DNA from: Chloroflexota bacterium
Lineage (GTDB): Bacteria > Chloroflexota > Limnocylindria > Limnocylindrales > CSP1-4
Length of the DNA: 64,000 nucleotides
Assembly (NCBI GenBank): GCA_919901745.1
Contig: CAKKPP010000025.1
Location: 1-64,000, forward strand
Reading direction: 5' to 3'
The translations under genes were made by a program, and so were the position numbers. Positions 1 through 8,635 of the stretch are shown here, in pieces (positions within the stretch are counted from its first letter, which is position 1; each line of letters begins with the position of its first letter). The notes below the pieces were generated by a model. The model made no database searches, was not told where the DNA came from, and saw only the letters and a list, made by a program, of their open reading frames with translations.

Positions 1-136
1 ATTCTCCCACCCCGCCGGGTGGCCCTGCTGGCTAATACCGACACACGCTCCTAGCGTTCGGGCCTCCGGGCTGGAATGGAACGGGATCCGCGTCGTTGCC
101 GTCTATGCTGCCTGTCAGAAGGTGGCAAGCAGGTCG

Positions 137-1514
137 ATGCGCAGGCTCCCCATCGCGGTCATGACCATCGCGCTCCTTGCCGGCGCCTGCCGCCTGGACG
201 CCGGGGGGACCGTACCTCCGAGCGAGACGGCGACCACGGGGCCCGCGGGTTCGATCCCGTCGTGTGACCAGGTCGAACAGATCAGCGCCGCCGCCGACGC
301 CTACCGGGACTCGCCGATCTACGTCGGCAACGAGATGCCGACCGACGAGGTCCGCGCCTGGGCCGCCGGCAAGCCCGGGTTCGAGGAGATCTGGATCGAC
401 CGTGAGCACCTCGGCTGGATCACGCTCGCTTTCTCGGTCGATGCGGACGCCCGCCAGGCCGAACTCGCCGAAGCATTCCCCGATGTCGGCGTGGTCGCGG
501 TCGGGGTCGACTGGACGATGGCCGAGTTCGAGGCACTCCAGGCCCGCGTGATGACGGAGCTCAGCCCGCTGTTCCCGGTCAAGCTCGGGAATCCTCCCCA
601 ACTACGGCGTGGTCGAGATCGGCGTCGCCGTGCTCAAGCCCGATCGGGTCGCGGCCGTCGAGACCCGCTTCGCCGGCGAGCGCGTGTGCATCGTGGGGGC
701 GGATCCGGCCGACGTGCCGGCGGACGGACCACAGGCGTCGGCAGGTGATGGCTGGCGCCTCCTCGCCGACGAGTACCCCATGGGTCAGCCGTATCGAACC
801 GGGATCGCGGCCGATCAGGCGTCCTACGAGGCCCTGTGGGCCGAGGTCGGGCTGGCTGGTGCGCCGCCCGCCGTCGACTTCGAGACCGAGATCGTCATCT
901 GGTTCGGCGCCGTCTACGGCGGGAGTTGCCCGAACCTTCGACTCGACGACGTCGTGGTCGATCCCGGACGCGCCGTCGTGCATGCCGAGATCGTCCTCGT
1001 CGATCCGCCGATGTTCTGCACCGACGATGCGAGGCCGCACGCCTACGTCGTGGCCGTCGAACGGGCCAGGCTCCCGACCGGCCCCTTCATCATCCAGCTC
1101 GATGCAGACGGCCCGCCGGGTGGTGCGCCGGAAGAGCGGACCGTCGTCGATGTGGATCTCTCGGAGCCGGGTTCGACCGTGGGGCCGGGCGAAGCCCATC
1201 CCGACCCGAGCCTGCCGGAGCCGCACGTGCTCGGGCCGGGCGCCGCCATCGATCCCGGTGGCGCATGGACGTACCGTCTCGACGTGCATTGCGGGATCGA
1301 GTGGCTCGGCCAGATCAACGGCGTGGACTGGCGGACCAACCTCCCCGCCGGCGTCGCTGTTGTTCCGCCCGAATGGCGATCCGCCGTCGTGCTCGAGAGG
1401 ATCGAGGTCTCGATCACCCTTGAGCTCGAACCTGAGCCCACGATCACCGCGACCGCGAACGGCCACAGCGTCGTCTACCGCCCCACCGCGGAGCGTGCAC
1501 CGCTCTGCGTCTGA
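137..1514 (+). pseudogene. Lipoprotein of unknown function, split by a 1-nt frameshift
   Basis: The N-terminal part has a signal peptide ending in a lipobox (LLAGAC, Cys18), so the product would be a lipid-anchored exported protein. The frame starting at ATG 137 reads sensibly to about 596, and the +1 frame reads sensibly from about 594 to the stop at 1514. Removing one C from the CCCC run at 596-599 joins them into one protein of about 458 residues, with the join reading NPPNYGVVEIG. The C-terminal half has several Cys residues and an acidic beta-rich character. I recognise no family. A GTG at 122 is in frame, but ATG 137 gives the cleaner signal peptide. It could be a real pseudogene or an assembly or sequencing error in a homopolymer. 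Confidence 0.65.
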
Positions 1515-1544
1515 CCGACCGCCTCGGATGCTACGCTCGGCCAT

Positions 1545-2141
1545 GTGGCAGAAACGAACGCACGACCGAACCTCTGGCTGGTCCGGCATGGCGAAACCGA
1601 GTGGGCGCGGCTGCTCCGTCACACCGGGCGCACGGACGTCCCGCTGACTCCGCGAGGACGGGCCCAGGCGGCGGCGGTCGCCGCCAAGCTGGCCGGCACG
1701 ACGTTCGGCCTGGTGGTCTCCAGCCCCCTGTCGCGAGCCCTTGACACCGGCCGGCTGGCGGGGTTCACCGATCGTGTCACCACGGACGACGATCTGCTCG
1801 AGTGGGACTACGGTGACCTCGAGGGTCGAACGACGGCCGAAATCCGCGAGGGTCTGCCGGACTGGACGATCTGGCGAGGCCCCGTACCCGGCGGCGAGGC
1901 CGCCGAAGACGTCGCGACCAGGGTGGACCGGTTCATCGCTCGCGTTCGAACCGATGAGACCTCCGATGGTGCGGTGCTGGCATTCGCCCACGGCCATGTG
2001 CTTCGAGTCCTCACCGCGCGCTGGCTGGGCCGCCCGCCGACCGACGGCGGCATGTTCGCCCTGTCGACCGCCACCGTTTCCGTCCTCGGGTGGGAGCACG
2101 GCGCGCCCGTCGTCGTGCGCTGGAACGAGGCCTGCGGCTGA
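1545..2141 (+). CDS. Histidine phosphatase superfamily (phosphoglycerate mutase-like)
   Basis: A 198-residue cytoplasmic phosphatase of the histidine phosphatase family. The catalytic RHGET motif sits at residues 14-18 (phosphohistidine His15). The second Arg/Glu pocket is in the SSPLSRALDT stretch near residue 60, and the closing catalytic His is in AFAHGH near residue 150. The length fits the small GpmB/CobC-like branch, which acts on varied small phosphorylated substrates, so the substrate cannot be named. The start is the GTG at 1545, as no upstream ATG is in frame. It lies 30 bp after the broken lipoprotein gene and converges with the MFS gene that ends 8 bp downstream. Confidence 0.85.
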   Translation: MAETNARPNLWLVRHGETEWARLLRHTGRTDVPLTPRGRAQAAAVAAKLAGTTFGLVVSSPLSRALDTGRLAGFTDRVTTDDDLLEWDYGDLEGRTTAEIREGLPDWTIWRGPVPGGEAAEDVATRVDRFIARVRTDETSDGAVLAFAHGHVLRVLTARWLGRPPTDGGMFALSTATVSVLGWEHGAPVVVRWNEACG

Positions 2142-2149
2142 CGTTCGCC

Positions 2150-3424
2150 TCAGCCCGCTTTCCCCTTCACAGGGGACCCATCGCCGTCGTGACCTCGAAC
2201 GAGCACCAGCGAAACCGTCCCCAGGGCGAGGAACACCATCGCGACGGCCATCCCCGCGGTGATGTCGACCGCCTCCCACGCCGTGGCCGCAAGCGTCGCT
2301 CCGACGATCACCCCGAGGTTCGAGAGTGCCGTGACCATGCCGAATGAACGTCCGCGACGGCCGCCATCGGTGGCCACGCTGAGCAGCGCGAACCACGACG
2401 CCTGGGCGGCCGCGAGCCCGCCTCCGGCGACCACCGCGGTCGCGAAGACGACGGGAACCGGCGCGGCGACCACGAGCGTCGCGATGTGACCCAGGACGAG
2501 GGTCGACCCGATCGCAACCATCCCTCGCCTCCCCCGCCGATCGGCGATGCCGGCAAGCCACGGACCGATCACGACCGAGCCGATGCCGAACGCAGCGAAG
2601 ATGAGGGCAACCTGGACGACCGGGATGCCGAGGCGCGTCGTGGCGAGCGGGCTGTAGGTCGTGATCCACCCTCCGAAACTCGCGTTGAACCCGAGGTTCC
2701 ACATCGACAGGAGGACGAGCGGCCTGAGGTCGAGCCAACGAGTCCCCAGAGATCCGCGCAAGCCGGGCGCGTATGCCCGGCCCTGTCCAGGTTCGGGAGG
2801 TGCGGAACGGCCCGCATCGGCGGCGCTCGGTTCCCGATCCGGCTCGCGCGGCAGGAAGAGCGACGCGACCATCGCCAGCGTCGCGGTGACGGCGACCGCG
2901 ACGAACGGCATTCGGAGCGAGATGGTCGCGAGGACGCCGCCGATCGTCGGACCGAGCACGGACCCGGCCGAGGCGGCCGCCGACACCACCCCGTTGGTGA
3001 AGGCCAGCCGTTCGCGAACGGAGACCCGGGCGATGTAGACACGCTCCGCGATGATCGACAAGCCACCACCGAACCCGGCGATCGCCCGGAACGTGATCAA
3101 GGCTCCCGCCGACGATGTCGTGGCTATCAGGGCGTTGGCGACGGCGTAGCCGGCCAGCCCGAACGGCATCTGCCGACCCGCCGAGATCCGACCGATCACC
3201 ACCCCCGACCCGAGTTGGCCGATCGTCACGGTCACCGCGAATGCGCTGACCATCAGCCCCAGCTGCCCGGGCGTGGCACCGAGTTCGCGCGCGTACAGCG
3301 GCAGCAGCGGCAGCATGATCGAGACGCCGACCTGGGAGATGAAGCCGATCAGCGCGAGGACCGCGATCGGTCGGTCGATCAGGCGCATCGTCGCGGCGAT
3401 CGCGTCGAGGCGTCGGGTCAGCAC
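2150..3424 (-). CDS. MFS transporter
   Basis: A major facilitator superfamily permease of about 424 residues with roughly twelve hydrophobic segments. The first helix (PIAVLALIGFISQVGVSIML) begins close to the proposed GTG start, and the motif-A region between helices 2 and 3 is present (SGVVIGRISAGRQMPFGLAG). The central loop is Pro/Ser/Glu-rich and hydrophilic, as expected between the two six-helix halves. The frame is open further upstream, but that extension lacks MFS character and would overlap the divergent transporter, so GTG 3424 or ATG 3388 is preferred. The substrate is unknown; the overall look is of a drug or small-molecule exporter. Confidence 0.75.
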   Translation of the reverse strand: MLTRRLDAIAATMRLIDRPIAVLALIGFISQVGVSIMLPLLPLYARELGATPGQLGLMVSAFAVTVTIGQLGSGVVIGRISAGRQMPFGLAGYAVANALIATTSSAGALITFRAIAGFGGGLSIIAERVYIARVSVRERLAFTNGVVSAAASAGSVLGPTIGGVLATISLRMPFVAVAVTATLAMVASLFLPREPDREPSAADAGRSAPPEPGQGRAYAPGLRGSLGTRWLDLRPLVLLSMWNLGFNASFGGWITTYSPLATTRLGIPVVQVALIFAAFGIGSVVIGPWLAGIADRRGRRGMVAIGSTLVLGHIATLVVAAPVPVVFATAVVAGGGLAAAQASWFALLSVATDGGRRGRSFGMVTALSNLGVIVGATLAATAWEAVDITAGMAVAMVFLALGTVSLVLVRGHDGDGSPVKGKAG

Positions 3425-3572
3425 CGGCAGAGAGTAGCCGCTTCGAACGCGCGAGTGCGCCGCGTTGCCCTGCGAAACAGCCACATGGATCGCCCGGTCC
3501 CCGGTACGTGGCACGTCGGATACGGTCCGATTGGCCCTGTCGTCTGCGCGCCGCGACCCGTGAAATGGCGGC

Positions 3573-4970
3573 ATGGACGCAGACCCGCCGATGACGCCCG
3601 CCGCCACGACGGCGGCTGACGACACAGCGCCGGCGGCCGATCCGGGCAAATACCGCTGGAAGGTCATCGCGGGTGCCCTGATCGTCCAGGTGGTCCTGGG
3701 CACCGTCTACGGGTTCAGCGTCTTCGTCATGCCGCTCCAGCAGGAGTTCGGCTGGGACCGCGCAACCACCCAGTGGGCGTTCTCGCTCGCGCTCTCCACG
3801 TTCGCCGCCGTCATGATCCCAGCCGGCCGGTTGCAGGACCGGATCGGTCCGCGGCGCGTGGCATCGTTCGGCGGCGTGCTGCTGGGTGTGTCCTTCCTGC
3901 TGGGCGCGCTGCTCATCTCCGGTGACCGGCCTTGGGCGTTGTTCCTGACCTACGGCATCATCGGTGGCGCGGGGATCGGATTCGCCTATGTCTGTCCCAT
4001 CGCCGCTGCGACGAAGTGGTACCCCGAGCGGAAGGGGCTGATCACCGGGCTGGCCGTGGCGGGTTTCGGTGCCGGAGCCCTGTTCTTCGCCGGTCCCGCC
4101 TCAACCCTTCTCCTCGCGCCGGCCGGGAACGGCGAAACGCTCGGTATCTCGCAGATCCTGCTGGTCGGCCTGGGCGTCTCGCCGGGCGAGGGCTTCGGGA
4201 TCGGCTGGCAGTCGTTCTTCGTCCTCCACGGGATCGTGAGCCTGACGGCGGTGCTCGTAGGGGCCACGCTCCTGTCCAACCCTCCGGCAGGATGGCGGCC
4301 CGCCGGCTGGCAGCCCCCCGCGCGGGCCGCGCGCGCTGCCGACATGGACTGGCGGGAGATGCTCGACACCCCTCTGGCTTCCATGCTCTGGCTCTCGTTC
4401 ATCTTCGGAGCCACGTCGGGCCTGATGGCGATCGGCCAGTGGACGCCGATGATGGCCGAGGTGCTGGATGGGACGACCTTCGCCCCGGAGTGGATGGGCA
4501 GCTTCGGTCGGTTCGTCGAGCCGGTGGGCGTGCTCGCCATTTTCAACGCGCTGGGCCGCATCTTCTGGGGGCGCGTCAGCGACGCGATCGACCGACCCAG
4601 GGCCATGATGATCATGTTCCTCTTCCAGGGGATGGCTTTCATGCTGCTGGTCAGCGCCCAGACCCCGCTCACGATCTTCCTCGCCTCGGCCTGGGTTGGC
4701 CTGAACTTCGGCGGCAACTTTGCCCTGTTCCCGGCGGCGACCTCCGACTACTTCGGCTCGCGCCACCTGGGCGTGAACTACGGCTGGATCTTCACCGCGT
4801 ACGGCGTGGCCGGGATCATGGGACCGGCCGTCGGTGGGGTCCTGTTCGACGCCACGGGCGGCTACGTCCTCGCATTCGTCTTCGCCGGAACCCTGTGCTT
4901 CCTCGCGGCGGGGTGCTCGGTCGTGGTGTGGGGGCTGGCGCGCGCCGGAGACCCTGGCGCAACCGCCTGA
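3573..4970 (+). CDS. OFA-family MFS transporter (oxalate/formate antiporter-like)
   Basis: A 465-residue MFS protein of the OFA (oxalate:formate antiporter) family, which exchanges small carboxylates across the membrane. About twelve helices are visible. The N-terminal signature runs from YRWKVIAGALIVQ through a helix with YGFSVFVMPLQQEFGW, followed by a motif-A-like GRLQDRIGPRR near residue 90. A long inserted stretch (about residues 175-200) lies between helices 5 and 6. Many OFA proteins work on substrates other than oxalate, so carboxylate specificity is only the family default. It is divergent from the MFS gene at 3424, with 148 bp between them. Confidence 0.8.
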   Translation: MDADPPMTPAATTAADDTAPAADPGKYRWKVIAGALIVQVVLGTVYGFSVFVMPLQQEFGWDRATTQWAFSLALSTFAAVMIPAGRLQDRIGPRRVASFGGVLLGVSFLLGALLISGDRPWALFLTYGIIGGAGIGFAYVCPIAAATKWYPERKGLITGLAVAGFGAGALFFAGPASTLLLAPAGNGETLGISQILLVGLGVSPGEGFGIGWQSFFVLHGIVSLTAVLVGATLLSNPPAGWRPAGWQPPARAARAADMDWREMLDTPLASMLWLSFIFGATSGLMAIGQWTPMMAEVLDGTTFAPEWMGSFGRFVEPVGVLAIFNALGRIFWGRVSDAIDRPRAMMIMFLFQGMAFMLLVSAQTPLTIFLASAWVGLNFGGNFALFPAATSDYFGSRHLGVNYGWIFTAYGVAGIMGPAVGGVLFDATGGYVLAFVFAGTLCFLAAGCSVVVWGLARAGDPGATA

Positions 4971-5029
4971 TCGGACAGGCCACACTCCCCTCTTTACATC
5001 GACGCGGCTTCCGTCTATCTATCGTCAAT

Positions 5030-5051
5030 CGCTATAGCGGTTTACGCTATA
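5030..5051. promoter_or_regulatory. Orphan palindrome and direct repeat (CGCTATA)
   Basis: A perfect 10-bp palindrome, CGCTATAGCG, lies at 5030-5039, and a second CGCTATA lies at 5045-5051, one and a half helical turns on. Both sit in the 206-bp convergent gap between the OFA transporter and the DM13 lipoprotein gene. The layout looks like an operator overlapping a -10 element (TATACG), but no convincing gene starts downstream on the plus strand. It may be a leftover regulatory region of a lost gene. Confidence 0.25.
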
Positions 5052-5176
5052 CGACCCGGTGCAGGACGGAGGCAGAGCAGCGACGACTCGAGGGCAACGG
5101 CTAGACCTGTGCGGGCGACCGTGGTCGCGATGATCGTCGCGTCGCGGATAGGAGCCTGCCTATTCCTGCGGCACGC

Positions 5177-5662
5177 CTACTTCAGCGCGGCGGCCGCGAT
5201 CGCGTGGGCCATCTCGGTGTCCCAGATCACGACGGTGTGATAGCCCTCCATCACCGTAGAAGCCATTTCGGCCGGGATCGGAAAGTCCTGCATCCCTTCG
5301 GTGGCCTTGAGCGGACCGAGATCGAGCAGCTTGGACTTGTCGATGTCGCCGGTCGCCGTGACGTCGCTGTTCGACACGAGAACAACGTTGGTATGGGCGA
5401 TCGCCTCGATCTTGAAGTTCTCGAGGACGACCACGTATCCGCCGTCCGGCTTGATGACGAGCTTCGCTTCGCCGGCAGCCGTCCCGTCGACGTCGTGCAA
5501 CGTGCCCGTTCCCATGACCTGTGTCGTCGCTTCCGATGTGGCAACCGACGGCACCGGGGTCGCGCCACCCCCCTGCGTACATCCCGCGGCAAGGATCGCC
5601 ACGACCGCGAGCCCGCTCAGCAGGCTTGTGCACGGTCGAGAACGCTGGCTACGATCGAGCAT
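5177..5662 (-). CDS. DM13-domain lipoprotein
   Basis: A 161-residue exported lipoprotein. An N-terminal signal peptide ends in a lipobox (ILAAGC, Cys28), followed by a short Thr/Ser-rich linker. A DM13-like domain then spans about residues 48-161, with the typical LDLGPLKATEGMQDFPIP stretch and a final YHTVVIWDTEMAHAIAAAAL strand. DM13 domains are thought to take part in redox or electron transfer at the cell surface, but their exact job is not settled. A good AGGAGG ribosome site lies just upstream of ATG 5662. It stands alone, between a convergent transporter gene and tRNA-Asn. Confidence 0.8.
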   Translation of the reverse strand: MLDRSQRSRPCTSLLSGLAVVAILAAGCTQGGGATPVPSVATSEATTQVMGTGTLHDVDGTAAGEAKLVIKPDGGYVVVLENFKIEAIAHTNVVLVSNSDVTATGDIDKSKLLDLGPLKATEGMQDFPIPAEMASTVMEGYHTVVIWDTEMAHAIAAAALK

Positions 5663-5769
5663 CGAAGTCCTCCTCTGTTTGACTCGGAACCAGGCGAAGG
5701 ATGCTCGAGACTCGTGACGACCTCGCGACGAACGTGTGACAACGTCCTGTCTGATTTAGCTGGGGGGAG

Positions 5770-5844
5770 TGGCTCCGGCGGTAAGATTCGAACTTACGAC
5801 CAAGCGATTAACAGTCGCCCGCTCTACCACTGAGCTACGCCGGA
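5770..5844 (-). tRNA. tRNA-Asn (anticodon GTT)
   Basis: Read on the minus strand this folds as a full cloverleaf. The acceptor stem TCCGGCG pairs with CGCCGGA over seven perfect pairs. The D arm is GCTCAGTGGTAGAGC, the anticodon loop CTGTTAA carries anticodon GTT, and the T arm is GTAAG-TTCGAAT-CTTAC. The discriminator is G, and CCA is encoded at 5772-5770. Confidence 0.95.
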
Positions 5845-5903
5845 GCGGAGACCGCCAGAGACGGTCCGAGGGACACCCCTGGGGGGGCGTCGCGCCGCGC
5901 GAC

Positions 5904-5933
5904 AGTATAGCACGGGTGCCGCTCGCCGCCGAA
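5904..5933 (-). promoter_or_regulatory. Probable sigma-70 promoter for tRNA-Asn
   Basis: On the minus strand a strong -10 (TATACT, 5909-5904) lies 18 bp downstream of a weak -35 (TTCGGC, 5933-5928). This places transcription start about 50 nt before the mature 5' end of tRNA-Asn. Confidence 0.4.
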
Positions 5934-5959
5934 CGCTCGCGGCGGCGATACTTGCCCGG

Positions 5960-6832
5960 ATGAGCCTGATGTCGGTCGATGATCTTGCCGTCCGCCAGGG
6001 CGACCCGGACCTGCACGTCGTCGACGTCCGGTGGGTCCTCGGGGAGCCGGGTCGGGGCCGCGCCGCCTACGACGCCGGGCACCTGCCGGGCGCCATCCAT
6101 CTCGATCTCGACGCCGACTTCGCCGATCTCGCCGCCGGTTCGGGGCGCCACCCCCTCCCCCGCCCCGCCGACTTCACGACCCAACTTGGAGTAGCCGGGA
6201 TCGGCATCGCCAGTGTCGTCGCGATCTATGACGACGTGGGCGGCTGGGTCGCGGCGCGCCTCTGGTGGATGCTCGACAACCTCGGCCATCCCCGGGTGTC
6301 CGTGCTCGACGGCGGGATCGCGGCGTGGGAGGCCGCAGGTCTTCCGCTGACCACCGATGTTCCCGTCTGGCCCGCGACACGGCTCGATCTGCCGCGGACC
6401 GAGTGGTCCGGCATCGTCGACCGCGACGAGCTGCGTGCGACGCTGGGTCGGGTGGTCGTCCTCGATGCCCGCGCCGAGCCTCGCTATCGGGGTGAGATCG
6501 AACCGATCGATCCCCTGGCCGGCCACATCCCCACGGCCCTCAATCGACCGGTCGCCGAGAACCTCACGTCGGACGGTAAGTTTCGGGGGCCCGTCGACCT
6601 CGCGGCGGGATTCGCCGCCCTGGGCGCTCTCGGCGCCCTGGGCGCTGGTTCCGAGGCCGAACGCAGGGTCGTGACATCCTGTGGCAGCGGGGTCTCAGCT
6701 TGTCACCACGCCCTCGCCATGCGCGTCGCCGGCCTGCCCGACCCGATCCTGTACGTGGGGTCGTGGAGCGACTGGAGCACCGCGGGCTATCCCGTCGCGA
6801 CGGGGCCGGATCCCGGCTCGCCACCGGATTGA
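5960..6832 (+). CDS. sseA: Two-domain sulfurtransferase (rhodanese / 3-mercaptopyruvate type)
   Basis: A 290-residue protein with two tandem rhodanese domains (about 5-135 and 150-285). It moves a sulfane sulfur from a donor such as 3-mercaptopyruvate or thiosulfate to a thiol acceptor. The active loop is CGSGVSA with catalytic Cys241; CGSGV(T/S)A is typical of mercaptopyruvate sulfurtransferases, whereas thiosulfate enzymes more often have CRKGVTA. The N-terminal domain carries Asp at the equivalent position (IYDDVGGW) and is inactive, as usual. It is not in the sHdr operon but lies only 4 kb from its end, so it could feed persulfide to TusA; that link is inference. It converges with the DUF2461 gene. 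Confidence 0.85.
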   Translation: MSLMSVDDLAVRQGDPDLHVVDVRWVLGEPGRGRAAYDAGHLPGAIHLDLDADFADLAAGSGRHPLPRPADFTTQLGVAGIGIASVVAIYDDVGGWVAARLWWMLDNLGHPRVSVLDGGIAAWEAAGLPLTTDVPVWPATRLDLPRTEWSGIVDRDELRATLGRVVVLDARAEPRYRGEIEPIDPLAGHIPTALNRPVAENLTSDGKFRGPVDLAAGFAALGALGALGAGSEAERRVVTSCGSGVSACHHALAMRVAGLPDPILYVGSWSDWSTAGYPVATGPDPGSPPD

Positions 6833-6901
6833 TCGACGTCGAACGGGGGTGGCAGCGGACTCGGCCTGGCGATGGCAGCGGCCGTCGTCGAGATCACTCG
6901 T

Positions 6902-7621
6902 TCAGAGGTTGGCCAGCAGTCGGAGGACGGGCATCGCGGCCCCGAGCGAATCGGCGATCACGTCCGGAAGATCAGGCGACGTGACAACCCGGTCCGGGAG
7001 CCGGCGCCCGAAGACCACGTCCTTGATCTTGAGCAACTCGGCTTCGGGGTGGTCCGCCGGATACCCCGAAGGCACTCGCTTCAGTCGATGGTCCCCATCG
7101 GCACTGACCTCACCGAAGGTGGCGACGAAGGCGGGATCCTCGATCGCCGCGCGGACAACGACCGGATCCGAGGCGACCATCCGCCGCCATGCGTCCAGGC
7201 GCTCCTTCTCCGGGTGCCACATGCCTCCACCGACGTAGATCTCGCCGGGTTCCAGGTGGAAGTAACCGCCGGGGCCGCCGGTCCGCTCTGCCTCGGTCCC
7301 GCCCGCGTCAGCCATCCACGGGAAGCTTGCCCCGAGATGTCGCTTGTACGGGCTCTTGTCCTTCGAGAACCGCGTATCGCGATAGATCCTGAAGGGTGAG
7401 CGGGCCGGATCGGCCAGCAGCGGAATGCCTCGCGCCGCGAACCTGTCGGCCAGTGCGCTGCACAGGGCCTCGAGCGGCCGCTTGAGCAGGCGCTCGTAGT
7501 CCGCCTTGCGCGGGTTGAACCACGCCCGATCGTTGTTGTCCGTCAGGTCGGCCAGGAACTGGATGGCCTCGGGCTCGAAGCCGATGAACGCGACCGAGGT
7601 GTCGACGGTTCCTGTCGCCAT
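6902..7621 (-). CDS. DUF2461 family protein
   Basis: A 239-residue cytoplasmic protein matching the DUF2461/TIGR02453 family by its pattern. The N-terminal part has FLADLTDNNDRAWFNPRKADYE, the middle has FRIYRDTRFSKDKSPYKRHLG, and GGYFHLEPGEIYVGGGMWHPE follows. The family is widespread and has no established function. The start is well supported by AAGGAGA about 7 nt upstream of ATG 7621. It stands alone, converging with the sulfurtransferase gene. Confidence 0.85.
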   Translation of the reverse strand: MATGTVDTSVAFIGFEPEAIQFLADLTDNNDRAWFNPRKADYERLLKRPLEALCSALADRFAARGIPLLADPARSPFRIYRDTRFSKDKSPYKRHLGASFPWMADAGGTEAERTGGPGGYFHLEPGEIYVGGGMWHPEKERLDAWRRMVASDPVVVRAAIEDPAFVATFGEVSADGDHRLKRVPSGYPADHPEAELLKIKDVVFGRRLPDRVVTSPDLPDVIADSLGAAMPVLRLLANL

Positions 7622-7725
7622 GGTGCATCTCCTTGTGACTGGATCCCTACCTTAGCGACGGGCGATCACCCGTGCGTTCGACCGGGATCTCGGAGCCGCT
7701 CCCGTCCTAGATCACTGAACGGAGC

Positions 7726-7953
7726 TTGCTCGAGGCCGCCGAGCTGGCCGAGCTTCGAACGGTCGACCTCATCACGCGCTTCCTGCCACACTCTACGAAG
7801 AGCCGTCTGCTCAGCGACGCGCGGCTCGTTCGTGCATACCTCGCCTTCCGGCCGGCCTGGTGGCTGCTTGGGCGCCAGACCTTGTTCGTCGGGAGGCTCG
7901 GGGATGACGGCGGTGGAGCTCTCTATCGTCATGCCGGTCTTCAAGGAGGGTGA
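7726..7953 (+). CDS. Doubtful short reading frame before the glycosyltransferase
   Basis: An open frame from a TTG at 7726 encodes about 75 residues. Residues 1-55 look protein-like (helical, with RAYLAFRPAWWLLGRQTLF), while the rest overlaps the glycosyltransferase start in another frame. It may be the tail of a lost upstream gene in a surface-glycan cluster, or not translated at all. There is no ATG and no clear ribosome site. Confidence 0.2.
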   Translation: MLEAAELAELRTVDLITRFLPHSTKSRLLSDARLVRAYLAFRPAWWLLGRQTLFVGRLGDDGGGALYRHAGLQGG

Positions 7954-8635
7954 GGCGGTCGTGCCGGTCATCCGGGCCCTTGAGCGGGACGTCCGGACGC
8001 CGCACGAGATCCTCGTCGTCTACGACTTCGACGATGACCCCACGGCGCCAGTCATCGCCCGGATCGCCGCGGAGTTTTCAACGGTCCGCGGCCATTGCAA
8101 CGATCTGGGGCGCGGGGTGCTGAACGCGATGAAGGCGGGCATCGCCGCGTCGTCCGCGCCGTACGTGTTGATCACGATGGCCGATGGGTCGGACGAGCCG
8201 CACATCGTCGACTCGATGGTCGCGCTCGCCCGGTCCGGCGCGGACGTCGTCGCGGCCTCGCGCCACATGCCGGGCGGGGGACAGGTCGGTGGCCCCCGTG
8301 TCAAGCGGTGGATGAGCCGGACGGCGGGACCGACGCTCCATCGGTTCGCTCGGGTGCCGACCCACGACCCGACCAACGACTTCAAGATCTACTCGCGCCG
8401 ATTCTTCGACTCGCTGACCGTCGAGAGCGAGGCAGGCTTCGAGCTTGCGCTCGAGCTGACCGTCAAGGCGTCGGTGGCCGGACGCCGGGTCGCCGAAGTG
8501 CCGACGATCTGGCGGGACCGAACCGAAGGCCGAAGTAATTTCAGGCTCCGCAAGTGGCTGCCACACTACCTGCACTGGTATCGACGAGCGTTCGTCGGCC
8601 GGCTTCGGCGGGACCCGCCGGAGGCCAGCGGATGA
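7904..8635 (+). CDS. Family 2 glycosyltransferase
   Basis: A 243-residue GT2 (GT-A fold) enzyme resembling dolichyl-phosphate mannose synthase-like proteins, which move a sugar from a nucleotide donor onto a lipid or polymer acceptor. The N-terminal strand is VELSIVMPVFKEGE. The donor and metal motifs follow as VVYDFDDDP (near residue 43) and MADGSDEPH (near residue 90). A later NDFKIYSRRFFDS and FELALELTVKA region is typical of the family. The frame stays open upstream, but ATG 7904 has GGGAGG at a good distance and starts right at the fold. The stop overlaps the next start (ATGA), so the two genes are translationally coupled. Confidence 0.8.
   Translation: MTAVELSIVMPVFKEGEAVVPVIRALERDVRTPHEILVVYDFDDDPTAPVIARIAAEFSTVRGHCNDLGRGVLNAMKAGIAASSAPYVLITMADGSDEPHIVDSMVALARSGADVVAASRHMPGGGQVGGPRVKRWMSRTAGPTLHRFARVPTHDPTNDFKIYSRRFFDSLTVESEAGFELALELTVKASVAGRRVAEVPTIWRDRTEGRSNFRLRKWLPHYLHWYRRAFVGRLRRDPPEASG

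Noticed and set aside
6846-6900. GGSGLGLAMAAAVVE, resembling a histidine-kinase G2 box
   Set aside because: Only about 15 residues match, with no further HATPase sequence on either side; Gly/Leu/Ala runs arise easily at this GC content.
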